Part shown: positions 18,501 through 24,743 of the stretch, piece by piece | How positions within the stretch are numbered: position 1 is the stretch's first letter | How the letters are laid out: each line of letters begins with the position of its first letter | From: Acidovorax sp. | Lineage (GTDB): Bacteria > Pseudomonadota > Gammaproteobacteria > Burkholderiales > Burkholderiaceae_C | Assembly: GCA_018780365.1 (NCBI GenBank) | Contig: JADMJR010000201.1 | Coordinates: 1-33,411, forward strand | Direction: 5' to 3' | DNA length: 33,411 nucleotides | The notes under the pieces: generated by a model | Database searches by the model: none | Told to the model about the DNA's origin: nothing | What the model saw: the letters and a program-made list of their open reading frames with translations, nothing else | Made by a program: the position numbers and the translations under genes

Positions 18501-19687
18501 CCTCGCTCGACGTGAAGCGCGCCGACTTCAAGCTCGACATGCTGAGCCCCCACCTGTTCATGAACTTCCGCGTGGTGGACGAACACGGCCGCCAGCTCGG
18601 CCACGGCCGCAACCTGGGCGCGCTCAAGGCCGAATGGGGTGCCAAGGCGCGCGGCGCCTTCCAGGCGCTGGCGGGGCTCAAGCTCGGTGGCGCAGCGGCA
18701 GAGGGCATGAAATCTGAGCCAAAAATGCCCTCTGCGCCCGATGGTAAAGCGCAAGCAGCTATCAAATCAGGAGCTAATGCTTCAACCCAGCCCGCCCAGC
18801 CGGCCAAACCGGCCAGCGCTACACCGTCGGCCCCCGCAGGCCAGCGCTACACCACCTGGACGTTTGGCGAGCTGCCCGAGCTGATGGAGATCAGGAAGGC
18901 CGGCCAGACGCTGATCGGCTTCCCCGCACTCATCGACGGCAGCGACGCCGTGAGCATCGAGGTGTTTGACGAGCCCGAGGTCGCCGCCGCCAAACACCGC
19001 GCGGGCCTGCGCCGTCTGTTTGCACTGCAGATCAAGGACGCGCTCAAGTACCTTGAAAAGAACATCCCCGACCTGCAGAAGATGGCCGTGGCCTTCATGC
19101 CCCTGGGCACACAGGAAGAGCTGCGCACCCAGATCATCGACGTGGCGCTGGACCGCGCCTTTTTGCTCGACCCGCTGCCCACCGACGAATACGCCTTCAA
19201 ACGCCGCGTGGAAGAGGGCAGGGGCCGCCTCACGCTGATCGCCAACGAGGTGGCGCGCCTGGCGGGCACCATCCTCATCGAATACGCAGCCGCCGCCCGC
19301 AAGATCAAGGACACCAAAAACGCGCCCGAAGCGACGGCAGACACGCTGCAGCAACTGCAACGCCTGGTGCCCAAGAACTTCATTGCAGCCGCCCCGTGGA
19401 CCCAACTGGCCCACTACGCCCGCTACCTCAAGGCCATCACGCTGCGGCTGGACAAAGTTCGCGCCGACCCCGCCCGCGACGCCGCCAAACTGGCCGAACT
19501 GCGCCCGCAGGAGCAACGCTACTGGCGCCTGGTGGCCGAGCGCAAGGGCGCGGTGGACGCGCGCATGCAGGAGCTGCGCTGGCTGCTGGAGGAGTTGCGC
19601 GTGAGCTTCTTCGCGCAGGAGCTGCGCACGCCGCAGCCGGTGAGTGTGAAGCGGCTGGATAAGTTGTGGGCGCAGATACAGAGCTAG
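15578..19687 (+). CDS. hrpA: ATP-dependent RNA helicase HrpA
   Basis: HrpA is a large DEAH-box RNA helicase; in E. coli it resolves stalled, colliding ribosomes and processes some mRNAs. The 1369-residue product shows Walker A GETGSGKTT (59-67), the DEAH box (164-167), SAT (motif III), the motif VI run QRAGRCGR, and a long C-terminal half of the DUF3418 type ending in RLDKLWAQIQS, as in HrpA. Two low-complexity Ala/Pro linkers occur: about 540-590 and about 1040-1080. The second contains a translated copy of a dispersed repeat. The ATG opens MSSSDPRLPEPSRAP and lacks a strong ribosome site. A REP-like hairpin follows the gene. Confidence 0.95.
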   Translation: MSSSDPRLPEPSRAPAPTQIPVSPPAPLRIEFPESLPVSGKREEIMEAITRHQVIIVCGETGSGKTTQLPKIALALGRGKCNAKPGTKGQLIGHTQPRRIAASSVAKRIAEELKTPLGDVVGFKVRFQDRLSRDASVKLMTDGILLAETQTDPLLKNYDTIIIDEAHERSLNIDFLLGYIRQILPRRPDLKVIVTSATIDADRFAKHFESAKGPAPVIMVSGRTFPVEQRYRAFEESRDYGLNEAIADGVDELWQGNAAGDILVFLPGEREIREAADHLRKHLSHQPVMRNAEVLPLFARLSQAEQDRIFDGHTGRRIVLATNVAETSLTVPGIRYVIDAGTARVKRYSFRSKVEQLLVEPISQAAANQRAGRCGRVANGICIRLYDEADFNSRPRFTDPEILRSSLAGVILRMKSLHLGDVVQFPFIEAPSGRAIADGYQLLAELGAVDDANELTPMGVELSRLPLDPRVGRMILEARDRKALDEVLVIASALSVQDVRDRPMEAQQQADQAHAKFDDDKSEFSGYLKLWKWINEARGGAPSLPSARAQKALAAQKAPSQAFLPVAQRSAAAGAQPTSAAPVPAPAATHKLSNRQYEQLLRQNFISIRRLREWRDIHTQLLTVVTEHKWQINTQPASYEQLHLAMLAGLLGNVGAKGDEEDWYLGARGIKFYKHPGAHLSKKPGRWIIASELVETTRLFGRGIAAIEPQWLEQMGGHLLKKQLLDPHWEKKSAEVVALERATLYGIVVYNNRRVNFGKVDPYAAREIFIREALVGSNWETKLPFLAANQKLIAKVEELEHKSRRQDVLVDDELIYAFYDQQLPPEVCSGHSFEAWYREESKKRPDLLKLTRDELMRHEAAGITTNAFPKTVRLGGVDCTATYLHEPGDARDGITVTIPLFVLNQVSDERCEWLVPGMLKDKIQALLKSLHQRPRSRFVPLPESATRLAGLLGAPERFGTGSLTDVLLKQVRDETSLDVKRADFKLDMLSPHLFMNFRVVDEHGRQLGHGRNLGALKAEWGAKARGAFQALAGLKLGGAAAEGMKSEPKMPSAPDGKAQAAIKSGANASTQPAQPAKPASATPSAPAGQRYTTWTFGELPELMEIRKAGQTLIGFPALIDGSDAVSIEVFDEPEVAAAKHRAGLRRLFALQIKDALKYLEKNIPDLQKMAVAFMPLGTQEELRTQIIDVALDRAFLLDPLPTDEYAFKRRVEEGRGRLTLIANEVARLAGTILIEYAAAARKIKDTKNAPEATADTLQQLQRLVPKNFIAAAPWTQLAHYARYLKAITLRLDKVRADPARDAAKLAELRPQEQRYWRLVAERKGAVDARMQELRWLLEELRVSFFAQELRTPQPVSVKRLDKLWAQIQS
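18708..18777 (+). repeat. Dispersed AGCTATCAAA repeat, copy inside hrpA
   Basis: A roughly 57-bp A-rich unit ending GCAAGCAGCTATCAAATCAG lies in frame inside hrpA and is translated as part of an Ala/Pro/Lys linker. Related copies occur at 21498-21554 (same strand) and 30051-30118 (other strand), both outside genes. Its composition is clearly unlike the flanking G+C-rich hrpA codons. Confidence 0.75.
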
Positions 19688-19728
19688 TCAATTCAGCGCG
19701 ATGAATCGGGCGTCTGCACTTGACGCAA

Positions 19729-19789
19729 CCGTTCGGGCTGAGCCTGTCGAAGCCTCACGCTATCGCTTCGATAAGCTCAGCGTGAACGG
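19729..19789. repeat. REP-like hairpin, copy 2
   Basis: CCGTTCGGGCTGAGCCTG opens the left arm, and a slightly diverged right arm (CTTCGATAAGCTCAGCGTG then AACGG) closes it. It sits 42 bp after the hrpA stop and before the hsdM remnant. It matches copy 1 at 11371 very closely on the left side. Confidence 0.88.
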
Positions 19790-19873
19790 CTTCAAGTGGT
19801 GCGGTGCCGACGCAAGTAGGGGCCTTGCATCCAGAGCGGGAAGAAGGGGCGTATGCCTACCACTTTGCCACCC

Positions 19874-20032
19874 TCACTCTACCACCACATCCCCCAGGTC
19901 ACCCGCAATCAGCCTGAACTGCGCCAGCGCCGCCTGCAGGTCTTCCACAATGTTCCGCGCAATCACGCCCGGTGCGGGCAGGACGCACTAGTTCCAGAGC
20001 TTCTGTACGAGGGAGTGGGTAGCGGTGTTCAT
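19874..20032 (-). pseudogene. hsdM: hsdM remnant: first 14 and about 37 last codons joined around a TAG
   Basis: Reading the minus strand from the ATG at 20032 gives MNTATHSLVQKLWN, which matches the start of many type I DNA methyltransferase (HsdM) subunits. This is followed at once by TAG, and then in the same frame by a segment with VIARN and IVEDLQAALAQFRLIAGDL that looks like an HsdM C-terminus, ending in TGA. All catalytic parts (the S-adenosylmethionine and NPPF motifs) are missing. The ATG overlaps the nucleotidyltransferase stop as TGATG, so that gene was probably coupled to hsdM. This is best read as an internal deletion of about 450 codons or more. The family call rests on short matches. 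Confidence 0.7.
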
Positions 20033-20742
20033 CAGTCTTTCAATCTTGCAATCTGCGCCAGCCGGGCTTTGACGGTGGGCTCGCGCTCGGGGTCGCTCAA
20101 CAGGCCGGGCAGGGCGTTGTGGAAGGCGGGCATCTGCAGCAGCGCTGCGGCAGCCTGCGCCACATGCTGGCGCACGGGTGCGCTGGCGGCGGCCACCTCG
20201 CGGGCCACGGCGGCGCGGCCCTCCAGCACGGTCATGATGTCTTCCAGGTCGTGGCTCAAGTACACATCGTTGCCGCCACGGTCTTTGAAGGCCTCCAGCT
20301 TGGTCGCCAAAAAGTGCGGTGCCGACAGGTGTCGCACCACCAGTCCATCCCCAAGCCCATCTGCCCGCCCATCTCCGAGCGTGGCGGTCAACGCCTCGTC
20401 AAACCCCACTCGGTACCACGGGTTGGCAAAGCCCAGCACCTTTTCGTCCAGCGGCACCAAGTCCAGCTGCATGCGGTGCCAGAACCAGCGAAAGGGCGGC
20501 GTATTGTCTGCCATGGTTTGCGTAAAGCCGCGCTGCATCAGCTGCTCTGTCAGGCGGTGGTATGCGCCCAAGGTGGCCACCTCCACAATGGCGTCCACGT
20601 CTTCGGTGGGGCGCACATCCATCAAGCCTGCGTCGTCTACCAGCAGGCCGGTAGCGCAGCCGCCCACAAACACCACCTGCTCGCACAGCGGCCCCATGGC
20701 GCGGGCGATGCCCAGCAACAGTTCCAGGTTGGGGTTAGCCAT
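20032..20742 (-). CDS. Nucleotidyltransferase, AbiEii/MNT-like probable toxin
   Basis: The 236-residue product carries the DNA polymerase beta-like nucleotidyltransferase signature: Gly27-Gly28 in VGGCATGLL, Asp48-x-Asp50 in TEDVDAI, and a third acidic residue Asp94 in QLDLVPLDE. Such proteins include AbiEii toxins, which transfer nucleotides to a target such as tRNA. The rest is helical (DLEDIMTVLEGRAAV onward) and resembles the AbiEii-like branch. Its start overlaps the upstream winged-helix gene by 8 bp, the usual layout of a regulator/antitoxin-toxin pair. Its stop overlaps the start of the hsdM remnant. The catalytic residues look intact. Toxicity is an inference from family and context. 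Confidence 0.8.
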   Translation of the reverse strand: MANPNLELLLGIARAMGPLCEQVVFVGGCATGLLVDDAGLMDVRPTEDVDAIVEVATLGAYHRLTEQLMQRGFTQTMADNTPPFRWFWHRMQLDLVPLDEKVLGFANPWYRVGFDEALTATLGDGRADGLGDGLVVRHLSAPHFLATKLEAFKDRGGNDVYLSHDLEDIMTVLEGRAAVAREVAAASAPVRQHVAQAAAALLQMPAFHNALPGLLSDPEREPTVKARLAQIARLKD

Positions 20743-21436
20743 ACGATGGGCCTTTGGTTTTGGGGGCCGACTCGGGGTCGATCAGCGCCTGCAGCCGCTC
20801 CAGCGCCATGCCCCGCTCGCGGGCTTTGCCTACGCGCAGGGCGTCAAACAGCGCCAGCAGCTCGTACAGCTTGGCGTCTTGCATAGCCGCAAAGGGAACG
20901 GCAGGGTGCAACGGCTCTATGCCCACGCCACGCACTGTGCCGTTGGGGTGTGGCCACACAAAGTCTGTGCTGCCCGGCGCAAACACTCCAGCAAAAGCAG
21001 GCGCGCTGTGGCTGGTGGGCACGCCGGCCACCAGCGGCAGCTTGACGGCAGGGAAGGCGTACTTGGCCCCATGCAAGGCAAACTCCGCCAGGTTGCGGGC
21101 GTGGGGGCGCACCGGGTTGTCGGCTGCCGCTTCCGCGCCATCTGGCAGGGCCGCACGGCGTACGCGCTTGCGTGTAACGCGGTAAATGCCCAGGGGCTCT
21201 TGCACGGCCAAATCACCGTCCACGTTGTTTGCGTCAGCATTGCCCACGCTTGCACCAGACGGTGGCGGCTCACGATTGGGTAGTAGCAGCCCCGCCTGCA
21301 ACCCGCGCTTGATGCAGGCATGCGCCTCCGACACGCTGATGCCCAGCTCTTGTGCCAGCCGCGCATACGTCCAGCGCTGTTCACCCCAGGCGACGAGCTT
21401 GAGGGCAACCAAAAAGTCTTGGGGCTTCAATTGCAT
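20735..21436 (-). CDS. Winged-helix protein, probable AbiEi-like antitoxin/repressor
   Basis: The 233-residue product begins with a helix-turn-helix (about 20-50; YARLAQELGISVSEAHACIK is the likely recognition part). A longer conserved domain follows, with NLAEFALHGAKYAFPA, VPTSHSAPAF and LYELLALFDALRVGKARER. This pattern fits the DNA-binding partner found next to AbiEii-type nucleotidyltransferases. It overlaps the nucleotidyltransferase gene by 8 bp. A perfect 24-bp palindrome ends 5 bp upstream of its ATG, which strongly suggests autoregulation. No clear Shine-Dalgarno sequence is seen, so leaderless translation is possible. The middle part (about 55-75) is a low-complexity linker. Confidence 0.78.
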   Translation of the reverse strand: MQLKPQDFLVALKLVAWGEQRWTYARLAQELGISVSEAHACIKRGLQAGLLLPNREPPPSGASVGNADANNVDGDLAVQEPLGIYRVTRKRVRRAALPDGAEAAADNPVRPHARNLAEFALHGAKYAFPAVKLPLVAGVPTSHSAPAFAGVFAPGSTDFVWPHPNGTVRGVGIEPLHPAVPFAAMQDAKLYELLALFDALRVGKARERGMALERLQALIDPESAPKTKGPSYG

Positions 21437-21440
21437 AGGA

Positions 21441-21464
21441 ATTCAATATTCGCAAATATTGAAT
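21441..21464. promoter_or_regulatory. Perfect palindrome, likely operator of the winged-helix/nucleotidyltransferase pair
   Basis: Half-site ATTCAATATT and its exact complement AATATTGAAT are separated by CGCA. The site is A+T-rich within G+C-rich DNA and ends 5 bp before the start codon of the winged-helix gene, so a protein bound here would block the promoter or the transcript start. Two 10-bp arms with a 4-bp spacer suit a dimeric winged-helix repressor. Confidence 0.8.
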
Positions 21465-21497
21465 GTATCCTGATTGAACATCAGCGGCAAGTATGAG

Positions 21498-21554
21498 TTT
21501 GTAAATGGCCTCTACCGCCTGTCTATCAAGCACGAGCAGCTATCAAAACAGTAG
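21498..21554 (+). repeat. Dispersed AGCTATCAAA repeat, intergenic copy
   Basis: This copy lies between the winged-helix promoter and the end of the GIY-YIG gene and ends AGCAGCTATCAAAACAGTAG. It aligns along its length with the copies at 18708-18777 and, reversed, 30051-30118. Confidence 0.7.
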
Positions 21555-21562
21555 TGGTTGGC

Positions 21563-22432
21563 TTACTGCGCAGCTTCGGCCTCTTGAATCTCTTTCAGAG
21601 TGCGGCCATCTGCCGCCTTCCACTCGATGCGTCCGTTCGCAATTCGACCCAGAACAACCCCTGCAGCCGTACTTGGTGCACTGAATGGGTAATCCTGGGT
21701 GAAAACATAGAAAGCGCCCGCGAGTGTTAGCACGCCGTTGCCAATGAGTTCTTGGCGCAGTTCCCACATACCGCGGACGTGGTGCTCCATGCTGGGGGAG
21801 GTGTCTGCCACAGCCTGTGATCCCGCATGCACTACAAAGCCCTTGCTTGATTCATAGCCTGTGGCCTGCACTCCCTTACCCTTGCAAGTGAGTATTTGAC
21901 CGGCCTTGGCGGCGGGGGGCTCGGGTGTCTGCTCAAACCCATGCACTCCCAGTACCGGCAGCATGCCCAGCATGTGGCCCAAAAAGACTTCCATATCGGC
22001 CCGGTCGGCCTCGCTCAGCGATGGCTCTGCGGGCTGGTTGGCGTTGTCCAGCGGCATGCGCTTGGCGGCGCGGGCCAGGGCGATGAGGCGCGACTCCAGA
22101 AACTGCACATACGCCTTGTTGAGCTGCCCGGCCGTGGTGGTGGTAAAGCCGATGGCGCGGGTCCAGAAGTCTTTCTTGGCCTGGTGATCTTGCAAACGCG
22201 GAAGGATGGGGTCGCCCTCACCCACGTAGAGCATGTCGCCCTCGCCATCCGGGCGCGGCCCCAACAGCAGGTACACGCCGGTTTGCGCCAGCTCGGGCCG
22301 TGCCTTGACCTGCGGCAGCAGCGCACGCGGGAACATCAGCGCCTTGCCGATCCAGTTGGATTTTTCGACGATGCGCAGGCCGTCGGGGTCGCCGTCGGCG
22401 ACGAAGATGCGGAGGGAGAAGGGGGTTTGCAT
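21563..22432 (-). CDS. GIY-YIG nuclease-domain protein with DUF4357-like tail
   Basis: The 289-residue product has a GIY-YIG-type nuclease domain: GVYLL (52-56), LYVGEGD (68-74), Arg79 and the likely catalytic Glu113 in QFLESRLIAL. The C-terminal segment GVVLGRIANGRIEWKAADG looks like DUF4357, a domain often seen at the ends of such proteins and near type I restriction loci. The ATG at 22432 was chosen over an upstream TTG because AGAAAG precedes it and the upstream membrane gene stops 8 bp before it. It belongs to the minus-strand island operon. A role in defence is plausible from family and neighbours, not proven. Confidence 0.82.
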   Translation of the reverse strand: MQTPFSLRIFVADGDPDGLRIVEKSNWIGKALMFPRALLPQVKARPELAQTGVYLLLGPRPDGEGDMLYVGEGDPILPRLQDHQAKKDFWTRAIGFTTTTAGQLNKAYVQFLESRLIALARAAKRMPLDNANQPAEPSLSEADRADMEVFLGHMLGMLPVLGVHGFEQTPEPPAAKAGQILTCKGKGVQATGYESSKGFVVHAGSQAVADTSPSMEHHVRGMWELRQELIGNGVLTLAGAFYVFTQDYPFSAPSTAAGVVLGRIANGRIEWKAADGRTLKEIQEAEAAQ

Positions 22433-22439
22433 GTACTTT

Positions 22440-23087
22440 CTAATCCATGATGCGTAGCTCAATCTTTACAGTGGCCTGATCCGTCCTCTTGGCCTCGTGG
22501 GTGGGTGAATCTGGGCAACTTTCGTTCGCCCCCATCTTGGCACCATCACTGGACATCGGGTTTTCGAGAAAAACGCCCGGATTCTCAGAAAAGAAGCGCT
22601 CCATCGCATTGGCACGCGACCACATGAACACGGTGGGCATCACCCAAATCCCAATGGCAAATAGCACGTAGGGAATCCCGCTGGGTATCGGGCCTGTCGT
22701 AGCTGGGACGGGCAATTTGCTCAAACTTGAAACGCCCAGCAGTAGGGCCAACCAGCACAGCTCGATCAGCACAACAAAGATCGAGTTGGAATGCTCTCGC
22801 AGGTGTGAATAGGTGTCGCGCACATCCCTGCCACCCTCTTGGCGACGCGCATGGAACAAATGCGCATAGAACCGATTTACCTTTGGTTCCTCTGTCAGCA
22901 GCCGCCTAAGCACCGTGTATTGCATCCCGCCAATCCAGATGACGGGCACGCCAAAAAGCAGCAGCGGAAACGCCTGCGCAGACCCAGTGCCTTGCCATAG
23001 CCCACAGAAGAACGAAACAAACGACCAGATACCCAGGGCGAATACGAGCGATTGGGAGACCAGGTACGTTGGACTATGCGGCGCCAT
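22440..23087 (-). CDS. Multi-pass membrane protein of unknown function (island protein B)
   Basis: This 215-residue protein is not recognised as any named family. Four hydrophobic segments are visible (about 10-30, 36-56, 95-117 and 130-150). A charged cytoplasm-like loop (about 62-92, with RRLLTEEPKVNRFYAHLFHARR) lies between the second and third, and a polar tail follows. The ATG at 23087 has AAGGGGG just upstream on its strand and overlaps the end of the preceding membrane gene by 14 bp; a longer open frame upstream lacks support. Base composition is visibly more A+T-rich than the chromosome around it, a sign of transfer. It is followed 7 bp later by the GIY-YIG gene. Confidence 0.78.
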   Translation of the reverse strand: MAPHSPTYLVSQSLVFALGIWSFVSFFCGLWQGTGSAQAFPLLLFGVPVIWIGGMQYTVLRRLLTEEPKVNRFYAHLFHARRQEGGRDVRDTYSHLREHSNSIFVVLIELCWLALLLGVSSLSKLPVPATTGPIPSGIPYVLFAIGIWVMPTVFMWSRANAMERFFSENPGVFLENPMSSDGAKMGANESCPDSPTHEAKRTDQATVKIELRIMD

Positions 23088-23634
23088 CGGCCCCCTTGGT
23101 GTGATAGCGTGCTTCTGTCTTGTCGGCAGGTGCCAATGGAAATATCGCCCCATCCTTGCGCGCCATGTACATGCCGAGTGAAGCTGCACCGCATATTGCG
23201 CAGAGAATGCCTGAAATCGGTGGCTCCCATGGAAATGCAGAAAGCTGCCCCCAAGAGACCAAGCTCAACACCAAGGTAATCACCCACCCGAACCAGAAAT
23301 AGCGCGAAAGCGAAGCAATTCCGTCACGCCCAAACCGACCTGCGTGCAACACCGTAATGGGTGTGCTCGCCAAATAGCAATAGCCAAGGCCCAACAGCGC
23401 CGCTGCGAACGCGATATAGGACCAGTCCGGCTTAACCGGCTCTTTATTGCCTTTCCCGTTCGGGTCTGCGGCAACAGCCTTGGCCATATCTAGCAACACG
23501 TCAAGCAAACCGAATTTCCACGCAAGTACCACGACACAGACAATGCCTACGATGAAGCCCAGGAAGTAACGCACCAAGTAGGACTCCCACCAACGGTTGT
23601 TTGCAGGTTCGCTCTTCTTTTCTGTATCGCTCAT
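23074..23634 (-). CDS. Multi-pass membrane protein of unknown function (island protein A)
   Basis: This 186-residue protein is not recognised. It starts with a polar segment (MSDTEKKSEPANNRWWESY). Four hydrophobic helices follow at about 22-48, 71-92, 113-134 and 140-160, then a short basic/polar tail. GGGAGGTG lies just before the ATG, a strong ribosome site. It begins 2 bp after the stop of the truncated hsdR frame and overlaps membrane gene B by 14 bp. Its composition is A+T-rich for this window. The tight packing with gene B suggests that A and B work together in the membrane. Confidence 0.78.
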   Translation of the reverse strand: MSDTEKKSEPANNRWWESYLVRYFLGFIVGIVCVVVLAWKFGLLDVLLDMAKAVAADPNGKGNKEPVKPDWSYIAFAAALLGLGYCYLASTPITVLHAGRFGRDGIASLSRYFWFGWVITLVLSLVSWGQLSAFPWEPPISGILCAICGAASLGMYMARKDGAIFPLAPADKTEARYHTKGADGAA

Positions 23635-23635
23635 T

Positions 23636-24517
23636 TCACCTCCCTGATGCTACGAATTTGAAACTGCTGTGCGTCACGTCAACCTCCGAATGTCCTCGCC
23701 GATACCGCCTGCCGGGACGTCTGTCCACGCTGTGGCTTGGCGTTGGCCTCGACTCGCCGATGGCGTAGGCGTCAAACTCTTTTTTGGTCTGGCGGGCCAG
23801 GTTGCCCCGGTCTACCAAAAACAGCACGCGGCGCGCGCCGCCAAACTTGATGAGGCGGTAGATGAAGCCGATGCTGGTAAAGGTTTTTCCGCTGCCGGTG
23901 GCCATCTGGATCAGGGCCTTGGGCTTGTTGGCGGCGAGGCTTTTTTCCAGGTTGGTGATGGCACCGATTTGGGCGGGCCATAGCTGGTAGTGCGCGCCGC
24001 CGCTGCCCCATTCGGTGATCAGCTGGGGCATGTTGCGCATGCGGGCCAGGAAGGTGCCGGGGGATTCGCTGACGCTGTTGCTATCGCTGGCGGGTGGGCG
24101 CAAGGCCAGCCATTGCACCAGCAGCTCGGGGTGGAAGAAGGCGAACACGCTGCGGGCGCGTGGCTCAGGGTCCAGGCCGTTGGTGAAGTGGGTTTCTACC
24201 CCTGTGCTTTCCCACACAAAGGGCAGGGGGCGGCTCCAGGCGGGCAGGGTGGTGGGCAGGCCTTTGGTGTAGCGGCTGCTTTGCAGCTCTACGCCGGTCA
24301 GGGTGGCGCCTTCTTTCTTGGCTTCGATCACGCCGCAGGCTTTGCCGCTGACGTAGAGCAGGTAGTCGGCAAAGCCGAAGCCGGGGTTCAGGGGGAATTC
24401 GCGGATCGCCACGCCCACGGCTGCGTGGATGTTGGCGTCCGCAACGCTGCACACGTGCCAGCCCGCCGACATCAGCAGTGCATCGATGGTTACCCTGGCC
24501 TTGGCCTCTGGCGTCAT
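23636..24517 (-). pseudogene. hsdR: Truncated type I restriction endonuclease subunit R (hsdR)
   Basis: HsdR is the motor and nuclease subunit of type I restriction enzymes. The first 250 residues look intact: an N-terminal nuclease domain with Asp51 and Glu65-Ala-Lys67, then the start of the helicase with Walker A ATGSGKT (205-211) and the next strand RVLFLVDRGNLARQTKKEF. After Tyr250 the similarity stops and about 43 Arg/Ser-rich residues of no family character run to the stop. Full HsdR proteins are about 800-1100 residues, so most of the motor is missing. AGGGAGGAA gives a strong ribosome site before the ATG. Without a motor it should not restrict DNA, and a deletion that joined it to unrelated sequence is the likely cause. 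Confidence 0.85.
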
Positions 24518-24743
24518 GCGTGTTCCTCCCTGCGGGCCATTCTAGGGGGCAGATACATCTGGTTAACTGTGTGTGAGCTTCGGTTGTGACTCTCTTTCTC
24601 CAGGGGGATGGGCGTGGCGATCAGAGTGAGGCGTTCGGGGGCTGGTCGGTGGGGTCACCTTGGCGACCTCGAACCGGGCCACCCCCATTGCCCGTGTCCC
24701 GCTCGGCCTCTAGGCTTGCGGCCAAAAGGAGACCGTCTGCCCT
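24518..24743. other. Divergent intergenic region between hsdR remnant and acyl-CoA synthetase
   Basis: These 226 bp should hold the promoter of the minus-strand island operon and that of the acyl-CoA synthetase. AAAAGGAGA at about 24725-24733 is the ribosome site of the latter. No convincing -35/-10 pair or operator could be picked out by eye. Confidence 0.4.

Noticed and set aside
15350..18754. A 1134-codon open frame opposite hrpA
   Set aside because: Same reason; hrpA has all helicase motifs, while the antisense product is low-complexity His/Leu/Gly-rich.
19853..21283. A 476-codon plus-strand open frame across the nucleotidyltransferase and winged-helix genes
   Set aside because: Ser/Arg/Ala-rich with no family character, while the minus-strand genes have clear motifs, overlaps and an operator.
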